DNA of 64,000 nucleotides from the NCBI RefSeq assembly GCF_041102575.1, contig NZ_JBGCUE010000001.1, forward strand, positions 186,001 to 250,000, in the 5' to 3' direction. Under the pieces are notes generated by a model. That model did no database searches and was not told the DNA's origin. It saw nothing but the letters and a program-made list of their open reading frames with translations. Source of the stretch: Tenuifilum sp. 4138str. Lineage in GTDB: Bacteria; Bacteroidota; Bacteroidia; Bacteroidales; Tenuifilaceae. Each line of letters starts with the position of its first letter. The stretch's first letter is position 1. Made by a program: the position numbers and the translations under genes. Below, one piece after another: positions 1 through 9,100 of this stretch.

Positions 1-319
1 TGCGTCTTTTCTGAGCAAACTCAACATGATGCTTATCCATCTTCACGGTCAGGAAGCGGATAATACGCTCATCGCGACGGTACTGGGTTTCCAGCTTATC
101 AATCAATGCACCATCGGCTTTAAACTCAATGAGGTGGTAAAAACCGGTGGTTTTTTTCTGAATGGGGTAGGCCAACTTTCTTAATCCCCAACTCTCTTCA
201 TGGACAATTTCACCCCCATTCTCGGTGATGAAATCCCTGAACTTGGTAACCGTTTCCTTCATCTGGGCCTCAGACAAAACGGGAGTTGCAATGAAAACGG
301 TTTCGTACTGATTCAACAT
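1..319 (-). CDS. rpsF: 30S ribosomal protein S6 (partial, C-terminus outside window)
   Basis: The reverse-strand reading opens with [17 protein letters not shown] and continues through [21 protein letters not shown] and GFYHLIEF, the standard bacterial S6 fold sequence. S6 binds 16S rRNA in the platform of the small subunit together with S18. About 106 residues are visible; the gene runs off the left edge, so its 3' end and the expected downstream rpsR and rplI cannot be seen. The ATG is preceded by a well-formed Bacteroidota promoter on the same strand at 349-379. Identity is certain; only completeness is limited by the window. Confidence 0.96.
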   Translation of the reverse strand, partial: MLNQYETVFIATPVLSEAQMKETVTKFRDFITENGGEIVHEESWGLRKLAYPIQKKTTGFYHLIEFKADGALIDKLETQYRRDERIIRFLTVKMDKHHVEFAQKRR

Positions 320-348
320 AGTTTATTGATTTTATTTAAATTAGCGCG

Positions 349-379
349 CAAATTTAAGTCATTTACCCATAATTGCAAA
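349..379 (-). promoter_or_regulatory. Bacteroidota-type promoter of rpsF
   Basis: On the minus strand TTTG (376-379) is followed after exactly 19 bases by TAAATTTG (349-356). This matches the -33 TTTG / -7 TAnnTTTG consensus of the Bacteroidota primary sigma factor. The start codon lies 30 bases downstream. Confidence 0.75.
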
Positions 380-397
380 ACATTTTTTTTCATTATC

Positions 398-631
398 ATG
401 AAAAAAAACGAAAAATTAACCTGCCATTGCAACGGAGTAAGTAAAAAGTCTATTGTTCATGCAATACAAAAAGGCGGGGCAGTTGACATTGCCGATGTAC
501 AAAGATTTACTCTGGCTGCTACGGGATGTAGGAGGTGTTTTTCGCAGGTTGAGGTAATAGTTAACTCAGAGATAGAAAGGTTAAAATTAGTAGGATTTCA
601 GCTTAAAATCGATTTCAAGGATAATGCTTAA
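398..631 (+). CDS. Bfd-like [2Fe-2S] cluster-binding small protein
   Basis: A 77-residue protein with four cysteines in the order C9-x-C11, 32 residues, C44-x2-C47. This is the [2Fe-2S] pattern of bacterioferritin-associated ferredoxin (BFD-like domain), which accepts or donates electrons, often with bacterioferritin or as a module of larger oxidoreductases. The ATG at 398 is chosen because it starts a coherent MKKNEKL N-terminus; an upstream in-frame start would overlap the rpsF coding region and its promoter. It is a stand-alone gene divergent from rpsF, with no bacterioferritin gene in view. The partner is unknown. The cluster assignment is from the cysteine spacing; function in iron release is inference. 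Confidence 0.8.
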   Translation: MKKNEKLTCHCNGVSKKSIVHAIQKGGAVDIADVQRFTLAATGCRRCFSQVEVIVNSEIERLKLVGFQLKIDFKDNA

Positions 632-647
632 TTGCTTTGCTCGCTAT

Positions 648-1523
648 TTATTTGGACAGCAAGTCATGAATTCTTGTAAAAAGAATGGCTTTGTTTTGCC
701 TGTTCGATCGCTGGAGCGCTACCGATGCATTATATATTAGCTGAAGAATAGCCTCCTTATTGTTACAGGGCAGGTAGTAGCTCAGTTCGTCGTCAATTTT
801 TTGCTGTTTCAAAAAAAGCTCAATTTCCTTTGCGCTGAATAAAGAACCCTGGTTAAATGGGTTGATGTAAAAGAGAATGCTATGTTTTTCCTCGGCAGGC
901 TCATCGGTGGTTTTCTGGTAATACCTGTCTTTAAAACCTAGAACAAAATTGTGGGGTAAGCTAACGCAGTATATTGGTAAGCCAAGTTTTTGCGCAATAA
1001 TCGCATAGAAGAGAGATAGTATAATTGGCCCGCCCTGTTTCGTCTCTATTAGGGTGTTAATAAAATAGTTTTTGGGAGCAAAGTAGTTTGAGGTATCGGG
1101 TTTATAGCCATGTAATGTGAAAATAACGTGGTTGATGATTTTTACTTTCTCAAGTGCAGTAAGGCTACTGTTAAGTTCTAGCCAAATATCGCGCCTGATC
1201 TTTTCCAATTCCTCGTGAATGGGAGAGGGGTTAAGTTCGGGGTATTGGATTTTAGCTACAAGGATTGTCCCTTGGAGTAAGTCCATTTCTTGCGACTGTG
1301 CCCATTTTTGAAATTCCCCTGCCAGGTAGTTGTACTGAATGGAGTCAATGATGTTCTCAATCCTGCTTTGCAGTAAAGGGTCAGTTGATTTTTCCCATAC
1401 GTTCTCCAGAACAGGAATAACCTCATTTCCCTCCATGATGATTTTTTCTGATACCGTGTTAAACACATTGGTATCAGGATCATCCAGGAGGGAAATGAGC
1501 GATTTTATGTACTTGGCATCCAA
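648..1523 (-). CDS. SirB1-family transglutaminase-like protein
   Basis: 291 residues. The middle contains GGPIILSLFYAIIAQKLGLP (about residues 163-182) followed by VSLPHNFVLGF, the conserved block of the SirB1/Transglut_core2 family. The typical family block reads NRxGxPisL...vPghFLvR, so the usual polar residues are partly replaced and enzymatic activity is doubtful. The N-terminal 90 residues are helical and resemble HEAT-like repeats. The biochemical role of the family is not established. The gene starts 6 bases after the nucleoside phosphorylase stop and probably shares its transcript. Confidence 0.75.
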   Translation of the reverse strand: MDAKYIKSLISLLDDPDTNVFNTVSEKIIMEGNEVIPVLENVWEKSTDPLLQSRIENIIDSIQYNYLAGEFQKWAQSQEMDLLQGTILVAKIQYPELNPSPIHEELEKIRRDIWLELNSSLTALEKVKIINHVIFTLHGYKPDTSNYFAPKNYFINTLIETKQGGPIILSLFYAIIAQKLGLPIYCVSLPHNFVLGFKDRYYQKTTDEPAEEKHSILFYINPFNQGSLFSAKEIELFLKQQKIDDELSYYLPCNNKEAILQLIYNASVALQRSNRQNKAILFTRIHDLLSK

Positions 1524-1529
1524 TATGCT

Positions 1530-2408
1530 CTACTCTAACGTTGCTAGTTTGTCCAGTGTTTTCTCAATTAGTGAATTGATATATGGCTTGTAATCCTTTG
1601 TGGCATCTTTGATAACACGATTTGCAATAATTGTGCAAATGGTAACAGCATCGTGGCCAAGCAAGAGCGATAAGCCGTTTATGGCTGAACTTTCCATCTC
1701 AAAGTTGGTTATTTTCCTCCCCTTATAGTTAAAATCAACTATTTTATCGTTCAGCTTAGGATCCGCTAAAGGTAAACGGAGAACGCGCCCCTGCGGGCCA
1801 TAGAACCCTGGCGCTGAAATTGTTACTCCGGGGATGGTGAAATCAGAGAAAAGCTTTACCAGCTTTGGCGACGACTTACAGAAATAAGGCTTAGCGCACT
1901 GTGGGTTCCAACTAGTATGCTTTAGGAATGCTTCTTCCATTTCAAGATCGCTAATATCGTTACGATTGGCATAGAAGTTAAGCAAACCATCAAAACCTAC
2001 GCTAATTTCAGTCATCACAAAACTTCCCAAATCAATTTCCGGTTGTAAGGCACCCGATGTGCCAAGCCGAACAAGGGTTAACTTTTTCTTATCAGCCTTT
2101 TCGGTTCTGGTTTTAAGGTCAATGTTAACCAGCGCATCAAGTTCATTCACCACTATATCGATATTGTCGGTTCCAATACCGGTGGAAAGAACTGTGACGC
2201 GTTTACCCTTATATGTTCCTGTAACTGTTTTAAATTCACGGTTCGAAACGGAAATCTCCTTGGTATCAAAGAAATTTGCAACGGTATCAACCCTACCCGG
2301 ATCACCAACCAAAATCACCTTATCGGCCAGGTTTTCGGGTTTTAAGTGTAGATGGAAAATACTTCCATCGGGATTGATAATAAGTTCAGATGATTCTATA
2401 ACTCTCAT
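1530..2408 (-). CDS. nucleoside phosphorylase (uridine/purine type)
   Basis: About 292 residues of the PNP/UDP phosphorylase superfamily. Visible are VILVGDPGRVDTVANFF (phosphate-binding GDPxR), TGIGTDNIDIV, VRLGTSGALQPEI and NFEMESSAINGLSLLLGH; the FEMES segment carries the ribose-binding Met-Glu. The enzyme splits a nucleoside with phosphate to base and ribose-1-phosphate in the cytoplasm. Whether uridine or a purine nucleoside is preferred cannot be told here. I prefer the ATG at 2408 (MRVIESSEL); an upstream ATG at 2432 would add eight basic residues. It heads a probable two-gene operon with the SirB1-family gene. Confidence 0.85.
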   Translation of the reverse strand: MRVIESSELIINPDGSIFHLHLKPENLADKVILVGDPGRVDTVANFFDTKEISVSNREFKTVTGTYKGKRVTVLSTGIGTDNIDIVVNELDALVNIDLKTRTEKADKKKLTLVRLGTSGALQPEIDLGSFVMTEISVGFDGLLNFYANRNDISDLEMEEAFLKHTSWNPQCAKPYFCKSSPKLVKLFSDFTIPGVTISAPGFYGPQGRVLRLPLADPKLNDKIVDFNYKGRKITNFEMESSAINGLSLLLGHDAVTICTIIANRVIKDATKDYKPYINSLIEKTLDKLATLE

Positions 2409-2480
2409 GATTCTTGTATTTTTATTTTGCAATTATAGCAAAGGTTTAGTTTAAATCAACATTATTTAAAAAGTTTTAGC

Positions 2481-2509
2481 TTGGGCAGTTGGTTTTATTG
2501 GTAAATTTG
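2481..2509 (+). promoter_or_regulatory. Bacteroidota-type promoter of the DUF4293 gene
   Basis: TTG (2481-2483), 18 bases, then TAAATTTG (2502-2509), matching the -33/-7 consensus. The expected transcription start lies about 12 bases before the ATG at 2528. Confidence 0.6.
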
Positions 2510-2527
2510 CAAAAAAAATATTCAGCC

Positions 2528-2995
2528 ATGATTCAGCGAATTCAAAGCCTTTTCCTGCTTGCTTCTGTAATTCTTCTTTCCATTTTAATGTACAATCCAT
2601 TTGCATCATTTATTGTTGAACCCCAAATGGCAAAATACACTTTAGGGGTGTTTGGATTATCGGTGGTTGATGGTTCAACGGTTGAAAAGGTCCAAAGTAT
2701 CTGGTTTTTGCTAGGTTTTATTATAGCTGTATTGCTCATTAGTTTTGTAACAATATTCTTGTACCACAGGCGGCTACTTCAGATTCGTCTTTGTGTTTTA
2801 ACTATTGTGATGTTGGTTGGTCTCCAGGGAGTGATGTATTATGTTGTATATGCATACGGTGAAAACTTGAACTCCAAACCTAGCTATAACCTTGTTTTCA
2901 TATTTCCGCTCATAGCAGCCATATTGAATTTTCTTGCATTAAGAGCAATTGCACGCGACGAGGCGCTTATTCGCTCCCTTGATAGGTTACGCTAG
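2528..2995 (+). CDS. DUF4293 family integral membrane protein
   Basis: 155 residues starting MIQRIQSLFLLAS, the hallmark N-terminus of DUF4293, a family confined largely to Bacteroidota. Four hydrophobic segments are visible: about 7-29, 56-80, 88-108 and 121-142. No catalytic motif is seen and the function is unknown. The ATG at 2528 is chosen because the promoter at 2481-2509 leaves no room for the longer in-frame version. The last 29 bases overlap the convergently transcribed MFS gene, so the two 3' ends share coding sequence. Confidence 0.8.
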   Translation: MIQRIQSLFLLASVILLSILMYNPFASFIVEPQMAKYTLGVFGLSVVDGSTVEKVQSIWFLLGFIIAVLLISFVTIFLYHRRLLQIRLCVLTIVMLVGLQGVMYYVVYAYGENLNSKPSYNLVFIFPLIAAILNFLALRAIARDEALIRSLDRLR

Positions 2996-4163
2996 TTCTT
3001 GTAAATATATAAAGGTATATTCCTGCAAGGGTTGCACCCACAGCGCTTATCATAAAAACAATACCTGATCCTGCCATAACCCATATTAAACCTGCTAAAC
3101 TGCTTGCCAGCAGGGTGGCAATGCTTTGTAAGCTATTGTAAAGGCCTATTCCTGTTGCTGTTTTGGTTTTAGGCAGATTATTTGCCAACCAAGCTTTTAA
3201 TACTCCTTCGGTTGATGCAGCATAAAGTGAGTAAAGGCCAAAAAGCAGGATAAACACACTCCATTTTGATACTAAGGCAAAGCCTAAGTAGGTGATTGCA
3301 AATATGGCTATTCCAAAAATCACCATCCTTTTCATGCCCAGTTTGTCCGAAAGCCATCCCATAGGGTAGGAAAGTAAGGCGTATGCAAGGTTGTAGAAGA
3401 TATACAAGCCAATTACCAAGGTGTCCGATGCTCCTTCTTCTTTTACTTTTAGTAAAAGGAATGCATCGGAACTATTGATTAGGGTAAAAAAGATAAGCCC
3501 AACAACAATGTGCCTATAGTTTACAGGCGATTGTCTCCAATACCCAAGAAATGAAAAGGGCGATGCACCATTTTGGGGTTTAGCAGTTCCCTGTGACCTG
3601 TTTTTCTCTTTTAAAAGAAGTGTTAGCAAAACCGCTGCGAGACCTGGTATTATAGTGATAAGAAAAATAATGGAGTAATCACCGGGGAACAGCCAAAGCA
3701 AAAGCAAAGCAATGGCAGGGCCAACTGCCGCCCCAAGTGTGTCCATACCTCTGTGAAAACCAAATACCTTCCCTCGTGTTTCAGGGGTTGATTCATCGCT
3801 CAGTAGAGCGTCGCGAGCGCTGGTTCTAAGCCCTTTACCAATGCGGTCAGTAGTCCGAGCTACGAAAATCCATATAGGCCATTTACTGATGGCCATTGCA
3901 GGCTTAGATAGAGCACTTAAAAGATAACCCCACCTAATGAAAATCACTCGTTTCCCCAACCTGTCCGATAGCTCCCCAAAGTAACCCTTGCTTAATCCGG
4001 CGGTTGCTTCAGCAATTCCTTCAAGGATTCCGATTAGCAATGCAGTAAATCCTATCGATTTTAAGTAGATAGGCATTACAGGATAAAGCATCTCACTTGC
4101 AATATCGGTAAAAAAGCTAACCAGAGAGAGGGTGATGATAGTCTTTGAAAAAATGCGTCTCAT
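2967..4163 (-). CDS. MFS transporter
   Basis: 398 residues with about twelve hydrophobic segments. The loop after helix 2 reads GYFGELSDRLGKR, the MFS signature A motif (GxLsDRxGRR), and the equivalent loop in the second half reads MGWLSDKLGMKR. Between helices 4 and 5 is DRIGKGLRTSARDALL, typical of a branch annotated as uncharacterised MFS exporters. The substrate cannot be predicted. It is a single gene between convergent DUF4293 and divergent M16 peptidase. Its 3' end overlaps the DUF4293 coding sequence by 29 bases. Confidence 0.85.
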   Translation of the reverse strand: MRRIFSKTIITLSLVSFFTDIASEMLYPVMPIYLKSIGFTALLIGILEGIAEATAGLSKGYFGELSDRLGKRVIFIRWGYLLSALSKPAMAISKWPIWIFVARTTDRIGKGLRTSARDALLSDESTPETRGKVFGFHRGMDTLGAAVGPAIALLLLWLFPGDYSIIFLITIIPGLAAVLLTLLLKEKNRSQGTAKPQNGASPFSFLGYWRQSPVNYRHIVVGLIFFTLINSSDAFLLLKVKEEGASDTLVIGLYIFYNLAYALLSYPMGWLSDKLGMKRMVIFGIAIFAITYLGFALVSKWSVFILLFGLYSLYAASTEGVLKAWLANNLPKTKTATGIGLYNSLQSIATLLASSLAGLIWVMAGSGIVFMISAVGATLAGIYLYIFTRTSVTYQGSE

Positions 4164-4303
4164 TAATTAAACTTTATACTTAATTTGATGTCATAGGGTT
4201 ACAAATTACTGTTAAAACCTTTAAGTTTTCTTTTAGGTTTTTAATAAATGTGTAATTTTGGGTTGAATTCTAGAAACAAACCTACATTAAATTTTAAAAA
4301 GTT

Positions 4304-7117
4304 ATGACAATTAAAAAAAGTATCGTATTAACGTTTTCAATGCTTGTTTTAGCAAGTATTCAGGTTCTTGGTCAAGGATGGAATACTCCTGTACCGGTTG
4401 ATCCAAACGTACGCTATGGTAAGTTGGAAAATGGTCTTACTTACTATGTACGCAAAAACACAGAACCCAAGCAGCGTGCTGAGTTCTACATTGCCCAAAA
4501 CGTAGGAGCAATCCTGGAGGAGGATAGCCAAAACGGATTAGCCCACTTCCTGGAGCATATGGCTTTCAATGGAACTAAGAACTTCCCGGGCAAGGGTATC
4601 ATCAACTACTTTGAGACCGTTGGGGTGAAATTTGGGTTTAACATCAACGCTTTCACCTCAGTAGATGAAACAGTTTATAACCTATCCGATGTTCCAACTA
4701 CCCGCGAGGGTATTATTGATAGCGCTTTACTGGTTCTACATGATTGGTCGCACTTTATTTCGCTTCTTCCCGAGGAGATTGAATCAGAGCGAGGTGTAAT
4801 CCGCGAGGAGTGGCGTACAGGCCGTAACGCTGAGCGCAGAATGTATAAACAGCTCATGCCTGTTATGTACAAGGGATCTAAGTATGCTGAGCGTGATGTA
4901 ATAGGCGATATCAATGTTATCAACAACTTTAAGCATCAAGAACTGGTTGACTACTACAATAAATGGTATCGTCCCGATTTACAATCGATTGTAGTGGTTG
5001 GTGATATTGATGTTGATCAGGTTGAGGCCAAGATTAAATCGTTATTTGCTGATATTCCAGCTCCGGTTAATCCTGCACCCCGTCCTTTCTATGAACTTCC
5101 CGACAACGATGAGCCCCTTGTAGGTGTTGCTACCGATCCGGAGGCTCGCAATGCCATCATGTACCTATACTTTAAGGCGCCGGCAACACCTAAGGATGCT
5201 AAAAACTTGGGTTATCTCCGTACCGATATGGTAAATGAGCTCATCTCGTCGATGATTTCATCACGATTAAACGAACTTGTTCAGAAACCTAATCCTCCCT
5301 TTGTGTTTGCTGCATCGGGTTACGTCAATCTGGTTAGAACCAAGGATGCTCTTGCATTTTATGCAGCCCTTCGCCCCGATAACATGATTGATGGTGTTAA
5401 GGGACTTATTCGTGAGTCAGAACGCGTAAAACAATATGGATTCAATGCTACAGAGCTCGATAGGGCAAAATCCGATTACTTACGCTCACTTGAGAATCAA
5501 CTCAAGGAAAAGGACAAACAAAAGAACGAGAAGTACGTTTGGGAATGTGTTGATCATTTCCTGAAAGGCGAACCCATGCCAGGTATCGAGTTTGAATACA
5601 TGTTAGCCTCACAAATAATGCCTACCATTAAGATTGAAGAGATAAATGCGGTTGCCAAACAGCTCGTTACGGATAAAAACGTCATTCTAACCCTTATGGC
5701 TCCCCAAAAGGATGGCATCACTGTTCCAAGTCAAGAACAACTGCTAGTCGCACTGAAGGAAGTAAAGGCCGAAAATATTGAGGCTTACGTTGATAAGGTA
5801 ATAACCAAGCCATTGGTTGAAAAAATTGAAAAGCCCGGTAAGGTTAAGAAGGAAAATGCAAAGAATGTATTCGGCACTACCGAATGGATTCTCTCCAATG
5901 GTGTAAAGGTGATTGTTAAACAAACCGATTTCAAGGAAGACCAGGTTGTTGTTGATGCTTTCAGTGCAGGTGGGGTTTCGCTTGCATCCATCGATGAGCT
6001 ACCCTCGGCTAGCATGGCTACCCAAATTGTTACCAATGCCGGTGTGGGCGAATTTACCAGCACTGACCTTGAAAAGATGCTTGCTGGCAAGATGGTTAAT
6101 GTACGTCCGGTTATTGCCGAGAGCTATGAGGGTTTTAGCGGTGAAGCATCGCCTAAGGATTTTGAAACCTTACTACAGCTCATCTACTTGTACATGACAG
6201 CACCACGTGCCGATGAGGAAAACTTCAATACCTATATGGGTAGAATGAAGGCTTTCATGGCCAATGCCTCGTCCGACCCACGCATGGCCTTCCGCGATAG
6301 CATTACCGTTGCCCTGGCAAATCACAACCCCAGGGTTATGCCAATGAACCTTGATTACCTAAACAAGGTTGACTATAACAAGAGCATCAACTTCTATAAG
6401 AATCGCTTTGCCGATGCTTCCGATTTCACTTTCATCTTTACCGGAAATGTTAGCCCAGTTGAGATTAAGCCTTTGGTTGAAAAATACCTGGGTGCATTGC
6501 CCACCGTTAAGCGTAAGGATGTTGCCAAGGATAATGGTGTAAGACCTCCTAAAGGCAAGGTTCAGAATTACTTTACAAAGCCAATGCAAACCACCAAGTC
6601 GTCAGTATTTGTTGGGTTTACCGGTGAGGTTGAGTATAACGTGATGAACGATATACTTGCCGACTACCTCACATCCATATTACGCAATCGTTACCTTGAG
6701 GAAATTCGTGAAAAAGAAGGTGGTACTTATGGTGTTGGAGTTAGGGTATCGCTTCGTAAATTCCCTGTAAACTCCTTTGTGGTTCAGATCCAGTTCGATA
6801 CCGATCCTAAGCTTCGCGATAAGCTAATTGGTATTGTTTACTCTGAGATTGAAAAGATTAAGACCAATGGACCATTGGCCGATGATCTGAACAAGAGCAA
6901 GGAGTTCATGCTCAAGGAATACGAGCAAAACCAGCGCGAAAACTCTTACTGGACTAATGTGATTAGGGCAAAATACGAGGATGGCCTTGATTTTGACTCA
7001 AAGTATGTGGAGATGGTAAAGGCTGTTGATGTGAATGCCATTAAGGAATTTGCCAATAAGATTTTTGGACAGGGTAATGTTGTTGAGGTAGTAATGACTT
7101 CCGAAGAACAGAAATAG
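4304..7117 (+). CDS. M16 family zinc metallopeptidase (two-domain, exported)
   Basis: 937 residues with a signal peptide (about 1-23, ending VLGQ). The inverted zinc motif HxxEH is present as H81-FL-E84-H85 in GLAHFLEHMAFNGTKNFPG, and the downstream acidic helix with ESERGVIREEWR supplies the third ligand. Two M16 halves are visible: an active N-terminal half and a C-terminal half with REKEGGTYGVGV, the R/Y motif that completes the active site. Length is usual for bacterial pitrilysin/PqqL-like peptidases. Likely role: degradation of peptides in the periplasm. A terminator follows at 7136-7167, so it is probably monocistronic. Confidence 0.92.
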   Translation: MTIKKSIVLTFSMLVLASIQVLGQGWNTPVPVDPNVRYGKLENGLTYYVRKNTEPKQRAEFYIAQNVGAILEEDSQNGLAHFLEHMAFNGTKNFPGKGIINYFETVGVKFGFNINAFTSVDETVYNLSDVPTTREGIIDSALLVLHDWSHFISLLPEEIESERGVIREEWRTGRNAERRMYKQLMPVMYKGSKYAERDVIGDINVINNFKHQELVDYYNKWYRPDLQSIVVVGDIDVDQVEAKIKSLFADIPAPVNPAPRPFYELPDNDEPLVGVATDPEARNAIMYLYFKAPATPKDAKNLGYLRTDMVNELISSMISSRLNELVQKPNPPFVFAASGYVNLVRTKDALAFYAALRPDNMIDGVKGLIRESERVKQYGFNATELDRAKSDYLRSLENQLKEKDKQKNEKYVWECVDHFLKGEPMPGIEFEYMLASQIMPTIKIEEINAVAKQLVTDKNVILTLMAPQKDGITVPSQEQLLVALKEVKAENIEAYVDKVITKPLVEKIEKPGKVKKENAKNVFGTTEWILSNGVKVIVKQTDFKEDQVVVDAFSAGGVSLASIDELPSASMATQIVTNAGVGEFTSTDLEKMLAGKMVNVRPVIAESYEGFSGEASPKDFETLLQLIYLYMTAPRADEENFNTYMGRMKAFMANASSDPRMAFRDSITVALANHNPRVMPMNLDYLNKVDYNKSINFYKNRFADASDFTFIFTGNVSPVEIKPLVEKYLGALPTVKRKDVAKDNGVRPPKGKVQNYFTKPMQTTKSSVFVGFTGEVEYNVMNDILADYLTSILRNRYLEEIREKEGGTYGVGVRVSLRKFPVNSFVVQIQFDTDPKLRDKLIGIVYSEIEKIKTNGPLADDLNKSKEFMLKEYEQNQRENSYWTNVIRAKYEDGLDFDSKYVEMVKAVDVNAIKEFANKIFGQGNVVEVVMTSEEQK

Positions 7118-7135
7118 CATTAGGTTTTTCAATAC

Positions 7136-7167
7136 AAAGGGGTATCCGTAATGGGTACCCCTTTTTT
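7136..7167 (+). terminator. Rho-independent terminator after the M16 peptidase
   Basis: Stem AAAGGGGTA (7136-7144) with TACCCCTTT (7156-7164), followed by a T run. Confidence 0.8.
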
Positions 7168-7211
7168 GTTGATAGGAAAGTTTTTCCTATCATTGTACAA
7201 ACATCGTTGTT

Positions 7212-8336
7212 ATGAGAACTCTACTATCCCTGGTGCTAACTATTATATGCAGTATTGATTTTGCTCAATACGATAGCACCCTACGCTTAATTTTTATTGG
7301 TGATGTAATGGGCCATGCTCCTCAAATCCAATCGGCATATGATAGCTCAACCGGGCGATACGATTACACCGACGTTTTTTCTGAATTAAAAGGCTTGCTC
7401 ACTAGTGCCGATTATTCCATTGCCAACCTCGAGGTAACTTTAGGAGGAGAACCCTATACCGGTTACCCTCAGTTTAGCTCACCCGATGAACTTGTCGATG
7501 GTTTAATGGCGGCAGGCGTTAATGTTTTGGTTACTGCCAATAACCATTCCGTTGATAGGGGAGGGGATGGTATAAGGAGAACCATTGATGTTCTTGCGGC
7601 CAAAAACTTACTTTTTACAGGGACATTCCTCGATTCAACTGACAAGTCAATTCGAAATCCTATTGTTCTAAATAAAAATGGGGTAAAACTTGCCTTGCTT
7701 AACTATACCTATGGAACCAATGGAATTCCAGTCCCAAGCCCATACTTGGTCAATTTGATTGATACAGTTAGCATGGCAAATGATATTGCTAGGGCACAAG
7801 CTCTAGGAGTGGACGATATTGTTGTGTTTATTCACTGGGGCAATGAGTACGAACGTTTACCCAACATGCAGCAGAAACGATTAGCTGGTTGGCTGCATGG
7901 GAAAGGGGTGCGTATTATTATTGGTTCGCACCCCCATGTTGTTCAGCCCGCTGAGTTTAACCGTTTCGAGAACGATTTTAGGCTGGTTGTTTACTCGCTT
8001 GGCAACTTTGTTTCCAACCAGCGTCGAAGGTACTGCGATGGAGGTTTAGTTGTTCTTGTTGATTTAATGAAGCAAAATGGAAAGCTAGAAGTAAGTGGTG
8101 TGGGATACATTCCGGTTTGGGTTGATACATATTTTTCAAAGGGAAAGCGCAAGTATAAGGTTTTCCCTGTGGGGATGTATGAGGGCAAAAGCAATCAGTT
8201 CCTTTCAGCAGCAAGCGACTCCGCTTTCAAGGTTTTTGTTGATGATACTCGTAGTTTGCTGAACGCCAACAATATAAATTTCCCCGAAGTAAAGCTAGTA
8301 AATGGCGAATGGGTGGTGCCTTTGCTTAGTCGTTAA
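7212..8336 (+). CDS. CapA family (poly-gamma-glutamate synthesis-like) exported protein
   Basis: 374 residues with an N-terminal hydrophobic signal (about 1-19). The calcineurin-like CapA fold motifs occur in order: FIGDVMGH (metal-binding GD), IANLEVTLGG, TANNHSVDRGGDGI (NNH), FIHWGNEYE and IGSHPHVVQP (HPH). CapA/PgsA proteins take part in poly-gamma-glutamate or capsule synthesis in Firmicutes, but the family is broad and many Bacteroidota members stand alone, as here, with no pgsB or pgsC beside it. A metal-dependent hydrolase acting at the cell surface is the safest description. The last 11 bases overlap the convergent tcdA-like gene. Confidence 0.85.
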   Translation: MRTLLSLVLTIICSIDFAQYDSTLRLIFIGDVMGHAPQIQSAYDSSTGRYDYTDVFSELKGLLTSADYSIANLEVTLGGEPYTGYPQFSSPDELVDGLMAAGVNVLVTANNHSVDRGGDGIRRTIDVLAAKNLLFTGTFLDSTDKSIRNPIVLNKNGVKLALLNYTYGTNGIPVPSPYLVNLIDTVSMANDIARAQALGVDDIVVFIHWGNEYERLPNMQQKRLAGWLHGKGVRIIIGSHPHVVQPAEFNRFENDFRLVVYSLGNFVSNQRRRYCDGGLVVLVDLMKQNGKLEVSGVGYIPVWVDTYFSKGKRKYKVFPVGMYEGKSNQFLSAASDSAFKVFVDDTRSLLNANNINFPEVKLVNGEWVVPLLSR

Positions 8337-9045
8337 GCAAATCCCTAACAACCACTGAGGCGATCATGCAACCAAAGAGTGGCGGCATGTACGAAATGGT
8401 TCCAATGGTAGTTTTCTTATTGGGTTCACCCTCGCAGGGCCTTGTGGCATTCTCGGGAACTTCCTCGGGCGAATAAACAACCTTAACCCCCTGCCGTATT
8501 CCCAAGCGGTGTAGCCGTTTTCTTAGGATTCTGGCAAGTGGGCATCCATGCGATTCTGAAATATCGGAAATCCTTACCATTGTTGGGTCGAGTTTTCCTC
8601 CGCTCCCCATTGAACTCACCACTCGCTGTCCAAACCGAAGGGCATCGTGAATAAGAAAAACCTTAGGCGAAAGAGTGTCAATAGCATCTACTACGTAATC
8701 GTATTTATGGCTTAGCAGTGCAGTAAGCCGTTCGTCCCTCAGGTACTCCTGAATTACGGTTAGCTTTAGGTTTGGGTTTATGTCCAGTAACCGTTTCCCA
8801 ATATACTCTGCTTTTGGTTGGCCAACACTACTGTGAAGTGCCGGCAATTGGCGATTAATGTTTGATTCGTGGATAGTATCGCCATCAGCAATGGTTAGTG
8901 CACCAATTCCTGCACGGCAGATTTGTTCGGCTGCGTATGCGCCTACTCCGCCAAGCCCAATAATTAGCACATGCTTTTGCGATAACTTTTCAACGGCCTT
9001 GCCGCCAAGTAATAGTTTAGTTCGTTCAATCCAGGTGGGAACCAT
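8326..9045 (-). CDS. tcdA: tRNA threonylcarbamoyladenosine dehydratase (TcdA/CsdL)
   Basis: About 239 residues of the ThiF/E1-like family. The nucleotide-binding loop is GLGGVGAYAAEQICRAGIG (about residues 30-48), followed by DGDTIHESNINRQLPAL and DAIDTLSPKVFLI. The region SDISESHGCPLARILRKRLHR is typical of TcdA, which uses ATP to cyclise t6A37 to ct6A37 in tRNAs. The ATG at 9045 (MVPTWIERTKLL) is chosen because TcdA proteins begin with a W/ERTxLLxG segment; a start at 9066 is possible. The 3' end overlaps the convergent CapA-like gene by 11 bases. Confidence 0.88.
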   Translation of the reverse strand: MVPTWIERTKLLLGGKAVEKLSQKHVLIIGLGGVGAYAAEQICRAGIGALTIADGDTIHESNINRQLPALHSSVGQPKAEYIGKRLLDINPNLKLTVIQEYLRDERLTALLSHKYDYVVDAIDTLSPKVFLIHDALRFGQRVVSSMGSGGKLDPTMVRISDISESHGCPLARILRKRLHRLGIRQGVKVVYSPEEVPENATRPCEGEPNKKTTIGTISYMPPLFGCMIASVVVRDLLND

Positions 9046-9100
9046 ATCATATTTTTTGCTCAGCAAAGGTCGTAATCAGTATCATTAAATCCAATAACCT

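Noticed and set aside
200-397. N-terminal extension of the Bfd-like protein
   Set aside because: It lies antisense to rpsF and its promoter; the four-cysteine domain starts after 398.
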